Part shown: positions 43,914 to 55,625 of the stretch, piece by piece
Layout of the letters: the number at the start of each line of letters is the position of its first letter
How positions within the stretch are numbered: the first letter of the stretch is position 1
NCBI RefSeq assembly: GCF_000143415.4
Contig: NW_003314316.1
Coordinates: forward strand, 1,139,173 to 1,203,172
Length of the DNA stretch: 64,000 nt
Direction of reading: 5' to 3'
Source: Selaginella moellendorffii
Lineage: Eukaryota; Streptophyta; Lycopodiopsida; Selaginellales; Selaginellaceae
The notes under the pieces: generated by a model
What the model saw: only the letters and a program-made list of their open reading frames with translations
The model's database searches: none
What the model was told of the DNA's origin: nothing
Translations under genes and position numbers: made by a program

Positions 43914-45619
43914 TACAAAAGTGTTACCCTGGTCTCTCTCTCTCTCCTTTTATTCTTGTACGTTATTATTATTTCATATGTCCTCAGGATCTCTCCATAT
44001 TAGTTGGTGACTCTACTAGGGAAAACATGTCCCATGTGCGCCATTGTATACTAGATGGTCAAGAGAAGAGGAAAGCACCAAATAACATAATTCTATGTTC
44101 AAAAAATCCAGTTTTTTGTTGATGACCCAAGTAATCTCTTAAAGTTCCAAGTTCTAAAGCAGCATAAGGCCATAAAAGCATACATATACAAAAGTTTGAA
44201 AGTAAACAATACAACTCACTCCCCTAGGCTGGTGCTCATAGTTATCACCCTAGAGGCATAAATACTTTATGTAATTTATCGATTATGTTAGTGTTATTTA
44301 TGAGGATATTAACAAGGAGGAAGAGACTCTTGTTGATGTTTGTCAAGAGGCAAGGATGCCAACTCACTGAGGTTTAGAGTACACTAATAGGTGAAGATTT
44401 TTCATCAAGGATTTCTTAATTCACATAACCTTTAATATATAAATCAATTTTGTGTTGATGATTAGCATTGGTATGTCAAGCATGTAAGGACTATGGTATC
44501 ATAGAATAGAAGTCATCATCATATATTTAAGTTTAATATAGTTGGTTATGGAAGTTATTGATCTCAGGATCAAGTGAAAATTATGGGCCATACTTTTTCG
44601 TGATAGAAGAACTACTTCTTTCAATAATTTGATCACACTTTATTTATCAAAAAATTTGAAGAGGTCAATCATAAACTGACTACTAGAGATTAGATATAGG
44701 ACTTTATCTTTGGATGCGTATGTCCACAAGTTCCATTATCTTTACCTTAGTCTTATAAGACAATGTTTTATTAAAGATTTAAGTTTGTTTTATCAAAGAT
44801 TTGAGCTTAATGAATATGTAATTAATGCTATCACTAATGCTTAGGTTTTTTTGCTAAAACCACTATCAACTCTAAAGAATGAAGCTAAGAAGCTTCATTC
44901 AAACAAAGAAAAGCATAAAACAAAGGCCAAAAGGCCAAACATCATAGCAAGAATTATCTTCTTGTGAAAGGGTCAAAGAATGTTAAAGTGAATGTGGTGG
45001 AATTTATCATAGCTTAGAAGTCAGCTCTTCTATGTCCCATGACAAAACTTAAAAAACTTAAGTCTTAAATTTGAATCATCTTTATGAAGCTTAATATGTT
45101 ATGAAGGCCAAGAGGGACATTCAAAGTAATAAAGTTAACATTTATTTTTATCCAAATGCCACATATAGTTTCTTGAGTTCCAAGGTGTTAAAGAAACTTA
45201 GATTTCCTATAAAAAAAGATCTTGGTGATTTACATGGCAAATAAACATAATACTCATATTTATAATGAATGAGCTTTGAGTATTCCTTTGACAGTTTAAG
45301 CATTTTTCAACCATCCTTTGTTATAAGTTATAGATTTTAGTTACATAGATATCATTTTTGGGAGATAATAGTTTTATGATGGAAAGCTAGGGATTTATTT
45401 GGAGCATAATATTTTGTATATTAAAGTTTGTAGCACTATAAAGAAGATTATCAAAACAAATAGTGGTGAAACTCTTTTTATTAATGTTTTGGAGTTGGTG
45501 AAGTGCACACATAAAATAGTTAGTTCTTTCATAGTGCATCTATTTCTTTCTAATATAATCATGTTTCATTTGGAGTATATTCATGAATATGAGGATCAAA
45601 TGAATTATAATTAGAAGGA
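43914..45619. other. AT-rich decayed sequence, probably gypsy gag/leader remains
   Basis: No intact frame. It precedes a gypsy RT remnant on the plus strand and may be the 5' part of the same element, but no gag motif is clear. Confidence 0.35.
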
Positions 45620-46190
45620 GTTCCATAACATATTTCCAGGCGAGTTGCTTGATGGTTTACCCTCAAAACATGATATTCAATATGAGATTGATTTAGTTTT
45701 TGGAGGTACTCTTTATTATTAACAATTGACTCATACTAGTCCCACTAAAAAGGAGGAGATCAATAGGCAAATTGTTGAGTATCTTCAGAAGAAGTGGTTG
45801 CAAATAAACAAGTCTTCTTGAGTTACTCCAATGGTAATGGTAAAAAAGAAAGATGGTACATGGCATTTCTATGTGAATTACAAGAGATTAAATGATAAGA
45901 TAGTGAAGAATATATTATTTTATATCAAAGATTTATTCAATTGTATTTGTGGTGCTTGATATTTTCTAAAGATTGATTTAAGACAAGGGTATCATTAGAT
46001 ATATGTTAAGCTGGAGGATGTTCTACAGACAACATCTTAGATGAGGATGAATCACTACAAGTTTTTGGTAATACCATTTAGTTTAATAAATGTTTCTACA
46101 ATATTTCAAAGGTTGATGAGATAAATTTTACAATCTTACTTAAGACAATGAGTTAAAGAGTTGTATGTTGTAACCATTGTTGTAAAGGAA
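45620..46190 (+). mobile_element. Gypsy reverse transcriptase remnant
   Basis: Pieces in the correct RT order: FPGELLDGLPSKHDIQYEI, INRQIVEYLQKKWL, MVKKKDGTWHFYVNYKRLN, LKIDLRQGYHQI, YKFLVIPFSLI, FQRLMR. Stops and losses occur after this, and the YxDD block is not recognisable. Confidence 0.85.
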
Positions 46191-46337
46191 TAGTAATATT
46201 ATTTGTATAGATCTAATGAAGAAATAAATGTTTTATCTCATATATCTTCCCAGATAGGGCAAAAGAAGAAAGCTTAGGTGAAATGAAGTTACATCTAAGA
46301 TTAAGCATCAAAAGAAAAAAGACCCAACCTAAGAAAC

Positions 46338-47225
46338 TGTACCGCACATGAATTTGGAGCCAAACTCTAAACCCGTTACGCTATGAAACAAGGGTCCGGT
46401 ACAATCCTACAAACACCAGCTTTCTGTATCCAACACCTGCACGTAAAATGGTGTTAGATAATGTCTGGCACAATTTTAGTATACCAGTGGCCTAACGCAA
46501 GGAGGAGGGTACCCCACCAACTAGAGAAGTGTGGAGTTTGGGCTTAGACTTAAGCTAAACGCAAAACAAGTAGCGACACAGCCTAGCGGGAGCTAAATTA
46601 ATGTCTTAAGTGGTTAGACATGCATTCCAACCATTATCCCTACTATACATTTGAAACCCCCTCCCCCCCTTAAGGAACACACGCTTTAGGCTTTCACCTC
46701 AAGCCTCTTTTAGTACCAGGACTTAGGACAATCTCAAAACTTAATATGAAATATCCTTAGATTGTGAATTTGGACATGGGATGAACACCATTGTGTTCAA
46801 GATAAACTCAACATTTCGTAGATATACCAAATGAGCAAATCTAGACACTTTTCATAAATAACATTTAGGACTGAAATGAGACTAACACAAGGGCATTATA
46901 GCGAGGGTGTTTAGCAAGCACAGTAAGTTATCATGTAGCGATATTGAGAGACTAGACTTAATACACAAGGGTTCTTGCCAAGCTAATGCAAGACAGAGCA
47001 AAAGAAAACTAAGAGTCAGGCCCAGAATGCTTAGTTAGAAACATATAAGAGTTCCTACCTTACATTCATTTAGCTAAGTACAGGTGCTAAGCCTAGTTAA
47101 TTAACACTTGGATAAGAGGGGCTACTATAGGAAACCAATAGTACTAACTTCCTGTTGTCATGGCAGTAAGGAAAAAGTATCTGTAAAGACTGTTCGAAAA
47201 GTATCTTTTGATACCCAAAGTCACA
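46338..47225 (+). mobile_element. Solo LTR family A, uninterrupted copy
   Basis: Starts TGTACCGCACATG and ends AAAGTCACA, 888 bp, TG...CA. It aligns end to end with 9420-11881 apart from the block 10081-11635 inserted there, which makes it the empty-site reference for that insertion. Confidence 0.8.
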
Positions 47226-48094
47226 TTCACAAGAGAAACACTCATTATATACAAGCATGAAATAATTATGAACGGTTATAAAATCATGTAGTATATAAAT
47301 AACACTTAAATGTGTTGTAAAACAACCCCATTCATTATTATATGCATTTGTATTGAATTAACCATTTTTTCTTCCACCTATAAACATTAGTGTAAAGTAG
47401 AGTTAAGAAAGTGATATATGCTTATCCTTACTCATGCTTTCCACCACGGAGCTACTACTCATAGTAAGCTCCCGAGCAGGATAACTTATGTTTGTATTCT
47501 TGATGCGTGTATTTTTGGCAGTTGGGGTTCTAGATTAAATTCTCTTCTATTCTCTTTTTATTCTTCTTTTTTTCTCTACATTCTTGTCTCTATTTGTTTG
47601 TCACTATTTTGCAAGCAGGGGCAAGAACGTGAGTATAGGTAAAAAAACCTTACTCATTTTTGGTAACCATAGGGAGATAAGCTATCACTCTTTGGCTTGA
47701 AAAATAATTGGGAGAAAATTGCTTGTAAGTTCCAAATATGCCTAGCACTAAGAATCACAAATAGAACTCTTTAATGATTGCAAAGACCTTAAGCTTAGAT
47801 AACATTGAATAAATGAGCTCTTTTTGCAATTGCAATGGCTTAGTGCTCAGACAACGCAAAAAAAATAGTTTTTCAACCATCACCTATATGGGATGAGTTT
47901 GAAATTAGAATTCAACATAATTGATCAGTAATGTGACTTTTCTTACAAATTTGTGCCTTTGGTTTGATAATGGTTATAATAGAAATACAAACCAAATAAC
48001 AAAAGTAGCTCTAAAACTGATAACAAATTAAGCTATAAACTACAAACGAAATTGTGAAATATCATTCATGCCTATCATACATTTTTTGGTGACT
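47226..48094. other. AT-rich intergenic sequence
   Basis: No gene recognised; the ORF at 47418-47642 has no family signature. Confidence 0.4.
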
Positions 48095-48800
48095 AAGCAG
48101 ATATGCCAGGGTCGTTAGATGTCCTTGACATGAAGAGAACCCGTTCTATAAATTTTGGAAGTTGAATTTGGGTATATATGCTGATTCGAATCTTTTGGTC
48201 TTTTTCCCATCCATAATTTTAAATCCAGGTCAGACTTATGCGTCAATTGAGCCTTGCTTATATACCTACATCAGTCATCGTTCTCCTAGCTATGACATCC
48301 CGGAAGATAGTTCCACTTATGAGGTAAGTACAGGAGTGGGGTAGAGATAACTCCCTAATGCTGGCTCCACACTGCTTTCTATCATCTTGTAAGTTCTTAT
48401 GGAGATCAAGGAGGTGGATGATTTTGGGCAGCGGCAGGGGGATTTGAGAGTTGTGCCTAGATAAAAAATTTCAGTATTACTTCCAGCCGGCAACAATTCC
48501 ATTTGCAAGGTATTTCAACTTAATTTGATAGCGGTGCGGTCTTGGTTTTATAAGTATTAGTGCTGCCACTTGCTCTCCTGGATGTCTGGGTGCGACCCTC
48601 CAAGTAAATCCATAACGTACAATGAGAAGATATCAGCTGAGATCCTGGCGTTTGCTACTCAAGTTGGAAATTCCATTCGCTCCTACGAATTTTCTCTTCA
48701 ACTTCATGATCACAAGCCCAACAATTGACAACACTTGGACAGAAACAGAAATCATCACCTTTGATGGCAAGGTTCAGACATTCTCAAGGTTGATTCCATT
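48095..48800 (+). pseudogene. Subtilase gene fragments
   Basis: ACCCGTTCTATAAA at 48140 with preceding ATGCCAGGGTCG corresponds to the [10 protein letters not shown]...TRSINF exon of the subtilase at 19312-19476. Near 48650, TTTGCTACTCAAGTTGGAAA parallels ATEVGNT of exon 7, followed by a broken tail. Intervening sequence is partly unrecognisable. The catalytic exons are missing. Confidence 0.6.
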
Positions 48801-49033
48801 TTCCCATATTGTAAACTAACTCCAGAGCGTCACGCCTTTTTAGAGCACAAACCATGTCAGTTTTATTGTTAATAACAAAGCTTACCATACAGTCAATGTA
48901 TATTGACGATTGGGACACCAACTTTCCACATGGAAGTGTCAATGTAGCTTAGCAAAGCATAAGGACCTGGCTATGCTTTATAATCCCTTAAATGGTTAAC
49001 AAAGAGAGAAAAAAAGAAAGAGGATCAAGAAAG

Positions 49034-49561
49034 ATGAAGCTATTCATGTGGGTGATGATAGTAGCCATAGCATTTCTCCTAGTTCATAGTTCTAGTCCCC
49101 CGAAGAGGCCACCTTCAATGCTTTTCTACTTCCACAGCACTGTCCTCAACGAAACCCATCCAGATGCGAACACCGCCCAGGTAGTCGCGGCCCCGCGTTC
49201 CAATCTCACTGTCCTGGGCTATGGAACCATGGTTGTTTTCGACGATCCGCTCACTATGGATTACTCCCCTGACTCCACACCTGTTGGAAGAGCACAAGGA
49301 TTTTACGTCTACGACCAACTGACAAAAGAGTCGGTCAGTGCAATTTTTGTTTTCACAGCGCTCTTCAACCAGGAGGATGGCTTCAACGGGACTCTAAACT
49401 TCGTGGGCGCTGATCCTGTGTTGTCGCCGTACAGGGACATATCTGTTGTGGGTGGTACGGGTGACTCTGAGCTGGCCAGAGGAATCGCGAGGCTTTCGAC
49501 TCAATCCATTTCTGGCGTTACCTTTGTTCTCAAAGTCGTGGTCACCTTGTTCTACTTTTGA
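49034..49561 (+). CDS. Dirigent protein
   Basis: A single exon of 175 residues from the ATG at 49034; an upstream in-frame ATG at 48992 would add 14 mostly basic residues, and the later start is preferred because it places the signal peptide (MKLFMWVMIVAIAFLLVHSS) first. The mature part shows the dirigent pattern: MLFYFHSTVLNE at the start, FDDPLT, VGRAQGFYVYD, NGTLNFVGADPV and the end motif DISVVGGTG with ELARG. Dirigent proteins are secreted beta-barrel proteins that give stereocontrol to phenoxy radical coupling in lignan biosynthesis and related pathways. Single-exon structure is usual for the family. Specificity cannot be read from the sequence. A TATAAT-like box lies at about 48979. Confidence 0.92.
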   Translation: MKLFMWVMIVAIAFLLVHSSSPPKRPPSMLFYFHSTVLNETHPDANTAQVVAAPRSNLTVLGYGTMVVFDDPLTMDYSPDSTPVGRAQGFYVYDQLTKESVSAIFVFTALFNQEDGFNGTLNFVGADPVLSPYRDISVVGGTGDSELARGIARLSTQSISGVTFVLKVVVTLFYF

Positions 49562-49836
49562 CATATAATAATATTATTGTCACTCGATCAGCCAACTACT
49601 AAATTTGATATCATTATATTACTATTATTAAATAATTATTATCAACGTTTTTATATTATTATTATTATTGTTATTATTCCTCCTCCGCATATCTCAAATA
49701 ATTTGTGAATTTGAAACTATCTTTTCCCAAAGAAATAAAGCTTGATTATTCAAAGTCAAAGATTCGAGATTCTCTTTTTGACCGTTTGACCCGAATATCT
49801 TGGGTATCTGGAGTTAGGGTTTTTCTGTGTGGATCC

Positions 49837-51021
49837 ATGGCGGAGGAGCTGGTGCTCGACTCGGCGATCCGCGACTGGGTGCTGGTGCCGCTGTCGCTGG
49901 TGATGGTTCTCATCGGCGTGCTGCGCCACTTCGTCTCCAAGTGTATGTCCTCGCAGCCGGAGCCCGACGCCAAGGCTCTCAAAGAATCGTGAGTTTTTTT
50001 TTCTTTGTTTCGGCCGAGCTTCTTCTTCTCATCTCGCTCTTGTAACTTCCTTCAAGGCAAATTGTTCTTCGCGCCAGGTACCTGAGAGCGGCTGCGAATT
50101 ACATTCCTGCCAAGTCTTTCCGGATGAGAAAATCCTACTTCAACAACGAGGTAGGCGAGAAAAAGAAAAATGCTACTTTTCTTTGCGGTCAAGAAGAAAG
50201 AAAGCTGATGCTGTATTTTCTCTTGTGCCAGGAAAATGGGCTGTTACATGTTCCAAAGGGCCAGGGCCAGAACGTCCAGGCTCAAATGCTTTCGGACCCA
50301 AACATGGCAATGGACATGATGAAGAAGAACTTGTCCATGATCATTCCTCAGGTTTGGCGTTCCAAAATCTTGTCTCGGTCTCGAGCCAACTTTTCGGGCG
50401 TTTCTTTTGCAGACTTTAACCTTTGCGTGGGTGAACTTCTTCTTCTCCGGATTTGTCACCGGTAATACTTTTTATACAAGCCTTTCTTCTTTACGTGCAT
50501 CGTTTGCCTGCAGCCAAAATTCCTTTCCCGCTCACGCAAAGATTCCGAGGGATGTTGCAAAATGGAATCGACTTGAGCTCGGTGGATGTGAGCTATGTCA
50601 GCAGCCGTTCATGGTAAGCTGCTAGCAAGGTTAAGTTTCATGCTCGGTGTGTATCGACAGGTATTTCTTAAATCTTTTCGGGTTGAGAGGCCTCTTCAGC
50701 TTGATCCTCGGAGAAGACAATGGTGAGATTACGTCTTTCGTGCTCGCATTCTAAGTCTTTTGGTCGTTTGGTGCTCGACTTGCAGCCACCGATGATACCC
50801 AGAAGCTGATGCAAACGCAAATGGCGATGCAAATGGGCGGGTTTGGAGCCGATCCTGCAAAGGTGAGAAGCTTTCTAAGATTTCACAAGGAAAGCTCAAC
50901 CTTTTTCATGGAACAGGCCCTTGGAGCTGAGAAAGAAGGTCTCGACTTAGTCCAGCACGAGTGGCTTCTCCCCCAGATCGAGCAGCGAGCAGCAGCAGTG
51001 TTGAGCCAGATTCTCGCGTAA
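49837..51021 (+). CDS. EMC3: ER membrane protein complex subunit 3 (EMC3/TMEM111)
   Basis: Eight exons: 49837-49988, 50057-50150, 50232-50351, 50413-50461, 50514-50613, 50661-50722, 50786-50862 and 50917-51021; 252 residues, normal for the family. Conserved stretches are [19 protein letters not shown] (first membrane segment), [47 protein letters not shown] (membrane), [19 protein letters not shown] and [13 protein letters not shown] (membrane). EMC3 belongs to the Oxa1/YidC/Get1 insertase superfamily and, within the EMC, forms the hydrophilic groove that inserts tail-anchored and multi-pass proteins into the ER membrane. It is followed by the SIP aquaporin on the same strand after 248 bp. 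A decayed fragment of this gene lies at 43527-43655. Confidence 0.95.
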
Positions 51022-51202
51022 CTCGCTCGATCACAAAAAAAAAGAAAAACAGAGAAGAGAAGAGACCATTTTCGAAGTAGGCTGCTCACGCAATACTTGC
51101 TCTCGACAACAACCAAAAACTTACAAGAAAAAAGAGAGAGAGAAACAAAGGATAAAAGGAATTTATTTTTAGCAAAGTTCTATCGCTCCATCTTCCAAGG
51201 TG

Positions 51203-51210
51203 TTATAAAA
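51203..51210 (+). promoter_or_regulatory. TATA box of the SIP aquaporin gene
   Basis: TTATAAAA sits 59 bp before the start codon at 51269. Confidence 0.5.
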
Positions 51211-51268
51211 GGCGTGCCCAATGATTTGGAGCTGGAACCCAGATTTTTAGGGCAGAGGGGAGCGAGCG

Positions 51269-52167
51269 ATGGGGATGCTCAAGCTCATCCTCGCGGATGC
51301 CGCCATCTCCTTCTTGTGGGTGTTTTGCACGTCGTGCATCGGCGCCGCGACCGAGATTATCGCGTCGTGCGCGGGCGTGGAGGGCGATCGCAAGTTTTAC
51401 ATCGTCTTTGGCCTCATCGCGCTGCTCATCATCGTCTTCTCGGCTCTGGCCCAGGCGATTGGAGGCGCGAGCTGGAATCCAACCGCGGTGCTCGCCTTCT
51501 CGGGCGTGGGAGTGGGCGATTCAATCTTCAATCTGGCGCTCCGGATCCCCGCGCAGGTACTCTTTTTTTCTTCTTAGCGTTTGATAAGTTAGTGTTCTTC
51601 CCAAAGTTCCCTTTTTTTCTTTCTTCCGAAGGAAAGGTTGTGATGGATCGATCTCCTTTGTTGTTTGCTTCTAGGCTGTGGGATCTGCCGCTGGAGCTCT
51701 GGCGATTTTCGAGCTGATGCCGTCGAGTTTCAAGGGAACTCTAGGGGGGCCGAGCCTCAAGGTGGATTTGCGAACGGGGGCGATCGCCGAGGGGCTGCTC
51801 TCGTTCATAATGTCGTTCGTGGTTTTGTGGGCGGTGTTGCGAGGCCCCAGGAACGCTGCTCTCAAGTCAGGGATCATCATCTCCACCACCATCGCGCTCA
51901 TCGTGCTGGGCTCGGGATACACTGGCCCAGCCATGAATCCTGCCAATGTAAGTCGAGAAAAATCCTCCTTTTCCTCCTCCTCGGCTTGATTTGTTTGGTT
52001 TGTTTGATTCCTTCCAGGCGTTTGCGTGGGCGTACGTGAACAAGAGCCACAACACCAACGAGCACTTGTATGTTTACTGGCTAACTCCATTGCTGGGCTC
52101 GCTGGCCGCGTCCATGGTTTTCAAGCGGATGTTCGCTCTCGGGCAAAACAAAGAGAAGACGGCCTAG
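51269..52167 (+). CDS. SIP1: Small basic intrinsic protein, SIP1-type aquaporin
   Basis: Three exons, 51269-51556, 51675-51947 and 52018-52167; 236 residues. Six hydrophobic segments are visible. The first pore motif is NPT (SWNPTAVLAF) instead of NPA, as is typical of SIP1 members, and the second is the normal NPA (GPAMNPANAFAW). The end is Lys-rich (VFKRMF, NKEKTA). SIPs are endoplasmic-reticulum aquaporins with very short cytosolic N-termini, as seen here (MGMLKLILADA leads straight into the membrane). Water transport has been reported for SIP1 in Arabidopsis; for this protein it is inference. Confidence 0.92.
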
Positions 52168-52392
52168 ATAACAAAACTGGCCATCTTTCTTTCTCTCTCA
52201 CACATCCATTTATTATTATACTCTCAATTTACTTCCTCAATCCAAATCACGATTCTTTATGTAAATTAAAAGCGCCTGAAAAAAAAAGAAGATTACAAAG
52301 AAGACCTACGCAATTTACATTGTACGCTTTCATCAGATGCCATGACAAGCGAAGAAGGAAACGATCTTATTTTCACCTTCGCTTATTGAGAA

Positions 52393-52395
<3 letters not shown>

Positions 52396-52427
<32 letters not shown>
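52396..52427. repeat. GA dinucleotide microsatellite
   Basis: About 16 uninterrupted GA units between the convergent 3' ends of the SIP aquaporin and UPL5-like genes, only 24 bp from the UPL5 stop. Confidence 0.95.
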
Positions 52428-52434
<7 letters not shown>

Positions 52435-52450
52435 AACGAGACCCTGATCA

Positions 52451-55400
52451 TCAAGCAAATCCAAAGCCTTCCGCAATGTGATCGGCCGTGATCGCGTAGA
52501 GGCTTCTGTGCATCACGTCAAAGCTCGAGTAAGGCGGCAGTATCAACTGGTAGAAGCAAGTGTGAGCCGTCGGCAACCAAGTCACGTTGGTGAGCGACTT
52601 GTGGATGTGGAACTTCGACGTCAAGCCTGCGAATCCCTCCGGCGGTAAATGCGTCACCGACGTTGCGAAGAACAGCAGCTTTCTCCGTCTCTCGGGGGAC
52701 ATCTCTTCTACCACCTGAGAGAAAGCGATAAGAGTTTGCAAAGAACAAAGAGAAGAAGGAAGAGCAAAAGAAAGCATACCTCCCAAAACCATCGAGCTTG
52801 CTCGTCCGAGGCGGTGTAATCGTGGTACTCGGTGTGCTGCTTCCAGTCTTCCACTGAGATCTCACGATCTTTGCCGTAGAGCATCAGGTCCAGATCCTCG
52901 AGATCCAGCGGGCGAAGAAACTGGTGGATGGAGGTGTTGGACAGCAAGTCGGAGAAGCCTTGAGAGAACCACTTGACTTGATCTGCTACTGCGGCCACGA
53001 GACGCCTCTGGACCATGAGATCCACAAAGTGACGCCGGTTCGTGCTGGTGACTGCCATATCCTTCCCGCCGGGACAAAGCTCCAGCACCTTTCGTGATCC
53101 CAGGAGTTCCATCTCGGTTACGAACGTGAGGCCCAGCGTGTCCGAGTCGATGCTGTCCGGGTCCATTTCTAGGATGTTTTTGCAGCTCGCGTACAGTGCC
53201 GGGTCCGCGTCTCTCGAGTCTTCCCAGGTTATGGGAAGGCCAGCCAGCTGCTTGAAGAAGAAGAGAGCAAAGGTGACGTCTACCTGGACTCTGTGCATCA
53301 TAGCCAGCGCTATAACTCGTCCACAGAATTTGAAGTACGTGAGATGTCCAGGATTGACTCCGGAAGCTGCAAGAGAAGAGAGGAGTTTAAAAGAGAGTTC
53401 ACAAAAGCAAAGAAAAAACAAAGAAGAGTATACGTACCTGGATTTGGGTAGAACCTTCTTCTGTCGTTGGGACACGGCAGAAACAACGCAAACTGAGGAT
53501 TGAAGATCTCCTTGCAAACCATGAAGAACCACTCTCTCAAAACACCCGGCCCTGTCGCTTCCTCTGAGGAAAACTCCACCGAAAGGCCACCCTGTATGTT
53601 CTCCGCTTCCACGTAAACCAGTTGCTCGAGTGACTCCGTCAGGAGCTGCGAACGCTGGATAACAATCTCCTGGCGTTCCTCGTGGTCGTCCTGCGGCTCC
53701 GGTAGCATAGCCATGACGAGCCGCTTCTTCGAGTCAAACTCTAAAAAGCGCTTGTACTCAAGCAGCCAAAAGTCGTGATCTTGCCACCGTGACTGACTAA
53801 CCAGCACATTCAAGGCCAAGCGTTGGCTTCGCAGCAGCGACAAGAGCTTCATCGACGAGATATCGGAGAGTTTCGCCACGGCATGGAGCCCCTTGAGCAC
53901 GAACAAGAATGGAGCACGAGCAAACGGCCTCTCCTCAACCCCTTGTGTGCTTCTCGGCCCTCCCTCTTGAAACTTTTCGTGCTGCCAGAGTACCGTGACC
54001 AAGCACTTGTCCAGCTCCACCAGCAGCCTATGGAAAATACTATCCAGCCACCCCGCTGTTCCCACTTGCTGTGCCTGTGCCTGTGCCTGAGTTGTCTCAT
54101 CACTGCATCCCAGTCTCAACTCCAAGTAATCCATGGAACTATTTCCCGGATCTTCCGAGTCGACCACCTTGCACACTGCCATCGACTTGCAGATGTGCGT
54201 GATGAAAGCGGTGAAGTCCTTGGCCTCTTTGATATACGACGAGAACTCTTGGCCTGGAAAGCTACGATAGTCCTGTAGACGAGTTAACAAGCTCTCGGCC
54301 AGTTCGTTAGCAAACGGGGAAAAGTCACTCACAATGGTCTCGGCCTTCACCTCATGGAAAAACGGATTGCCGTGAGCGGCATCACTGCCATCCAGCAGCC
54401 GGGCCAGCGCACTCCGGCACGAGCGATACAGTGGGTGGCTTGGAGCACTCTTTGACAGGAGCTTGCAAAAGTCGAGAAGAACCGGCGCCGAGTGGCAATG
54501 CAAGTGAACCGGCAAGTAGTCATCGTTGCCAGTCAGGAAGAACTTGATAGACTCCTCGGCGCAGATTCTGTTGGACTCCACCGGCGAGAGGAGCAGCATG
54601 ACGAGAGCGGACGTTGCTCCAGACAGCTGAAACACCTGCATGTGTTCTAGCACCGGTACTGACTTGGATGTCATCTTCAAAAACTCCTGGACCCCCGTTC
54701 TCACGCTATCCTGGCACTGCGTCAACTTTGATCCTAGTCTGCTAACTTCGTCCCCGGACAAGCCATACATCTTCCGGATCGTCGCCACCAAGTCGTTGAT
54801 AAGCTGCCAAGAGTGAGGAAGCGCCGTGCTGCGCATCCGCGCCACGAGATGGAGCGTCGCATCGTTGGTGACATGACAAGTCTCCAGTGACTGATCGTGC
54901 TGGAGCTGGCGGCCACCAAAAATCAGCCTTTGCTCGAGAAGAGGCAGGCCTGTCCGGACAAGGATCTGCTGGTGGACCGACTCGATCGTGTCCGACGCTG
55001 TCGCGTGAAGAACAATCGTCTTGCCATCAATGTACGTCTTGACAAAGAACTGGAGATGTGACGAGGAACTCGGGCACGAAACGCCCCTGTCCACCTCCAT
55101 CGCCACAGTCTCAGCTTTGTCTCCATCGGTGCTAGGACCTGGATCAATCCCACCATCTCCTCCCTCTCCTTCCTTTCCAAATCCTTTGCTGCTACTACTA
55201 CTGCTGCTAGACTCCTCTAGAAAGCCACCATCTTCTCTAGCACCACCCTCTTGATCGTCTGTTCTTCGCTGCCTCCCACTCGACTCGGCGTCCTGTGGCT
55301 CCTCCCTCCTGAGACGAGCAGAGAACTCGATGGAACTGATGTCCAACTCCTCCAGCTTCCTTTTGCTGGATGGATTCCTTGGCGGGGGAATCCGAGCTGC

Positions 55401-55625
55401 CGCCATGAAGCTCTCCTGTGCCCTATCGGCAGTGAGAATCGCCGCCGCGGCTGCCGCGGCCGCCGCTACCCTACTGGAAGATTCATCAGAGGAGCAACTC
55501 ACCTCCATGCTCGTTGGCGCCGCCGCCATGGATGGATCCCTGAAAGGCCCGCAAGAAACCATGGTCGCGTCGCGGATGTTCCTGAAGAGCCTCTGTAGCG
55601 ACTGCACCAGGCCCGTCAGAACCAT
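52451..55625 (-). CDS. UPL5: UPL5-like E3 ubiquitin ligase (ubiquitin-like domain plus HECT)
   Basis: Three exons on the minus strand: 53438-55625, 52780-53366 and 52451-52714; 1012 residues. After a low-complexity N-terminus (polyalanine, polyserine, acidic) a ubiquitin-like domain occupies about residues 193-267 (FVKTYIDGKTIVLHATASDT, RLIFGGRQLQ, LHLVARMR). A long helical middle follows, and the HECT domain spans about 650-1012: GPGVLREWFFMVCKEIFNP, YFKFCGRVIALAMMH, GLPITWEDSRDADP and the catalytic Cys at about 978 in HTCFYQLILPPYSS. The ubiquitin-fold plus HECT arrangement is that of plant UPL5, which in Arabidopsis targets WRKY53 in leaf senescence. The length is somewhat above Arabidopsis UPL5. 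Divergent from the 4CL-like gene. Confidence 0.93.
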
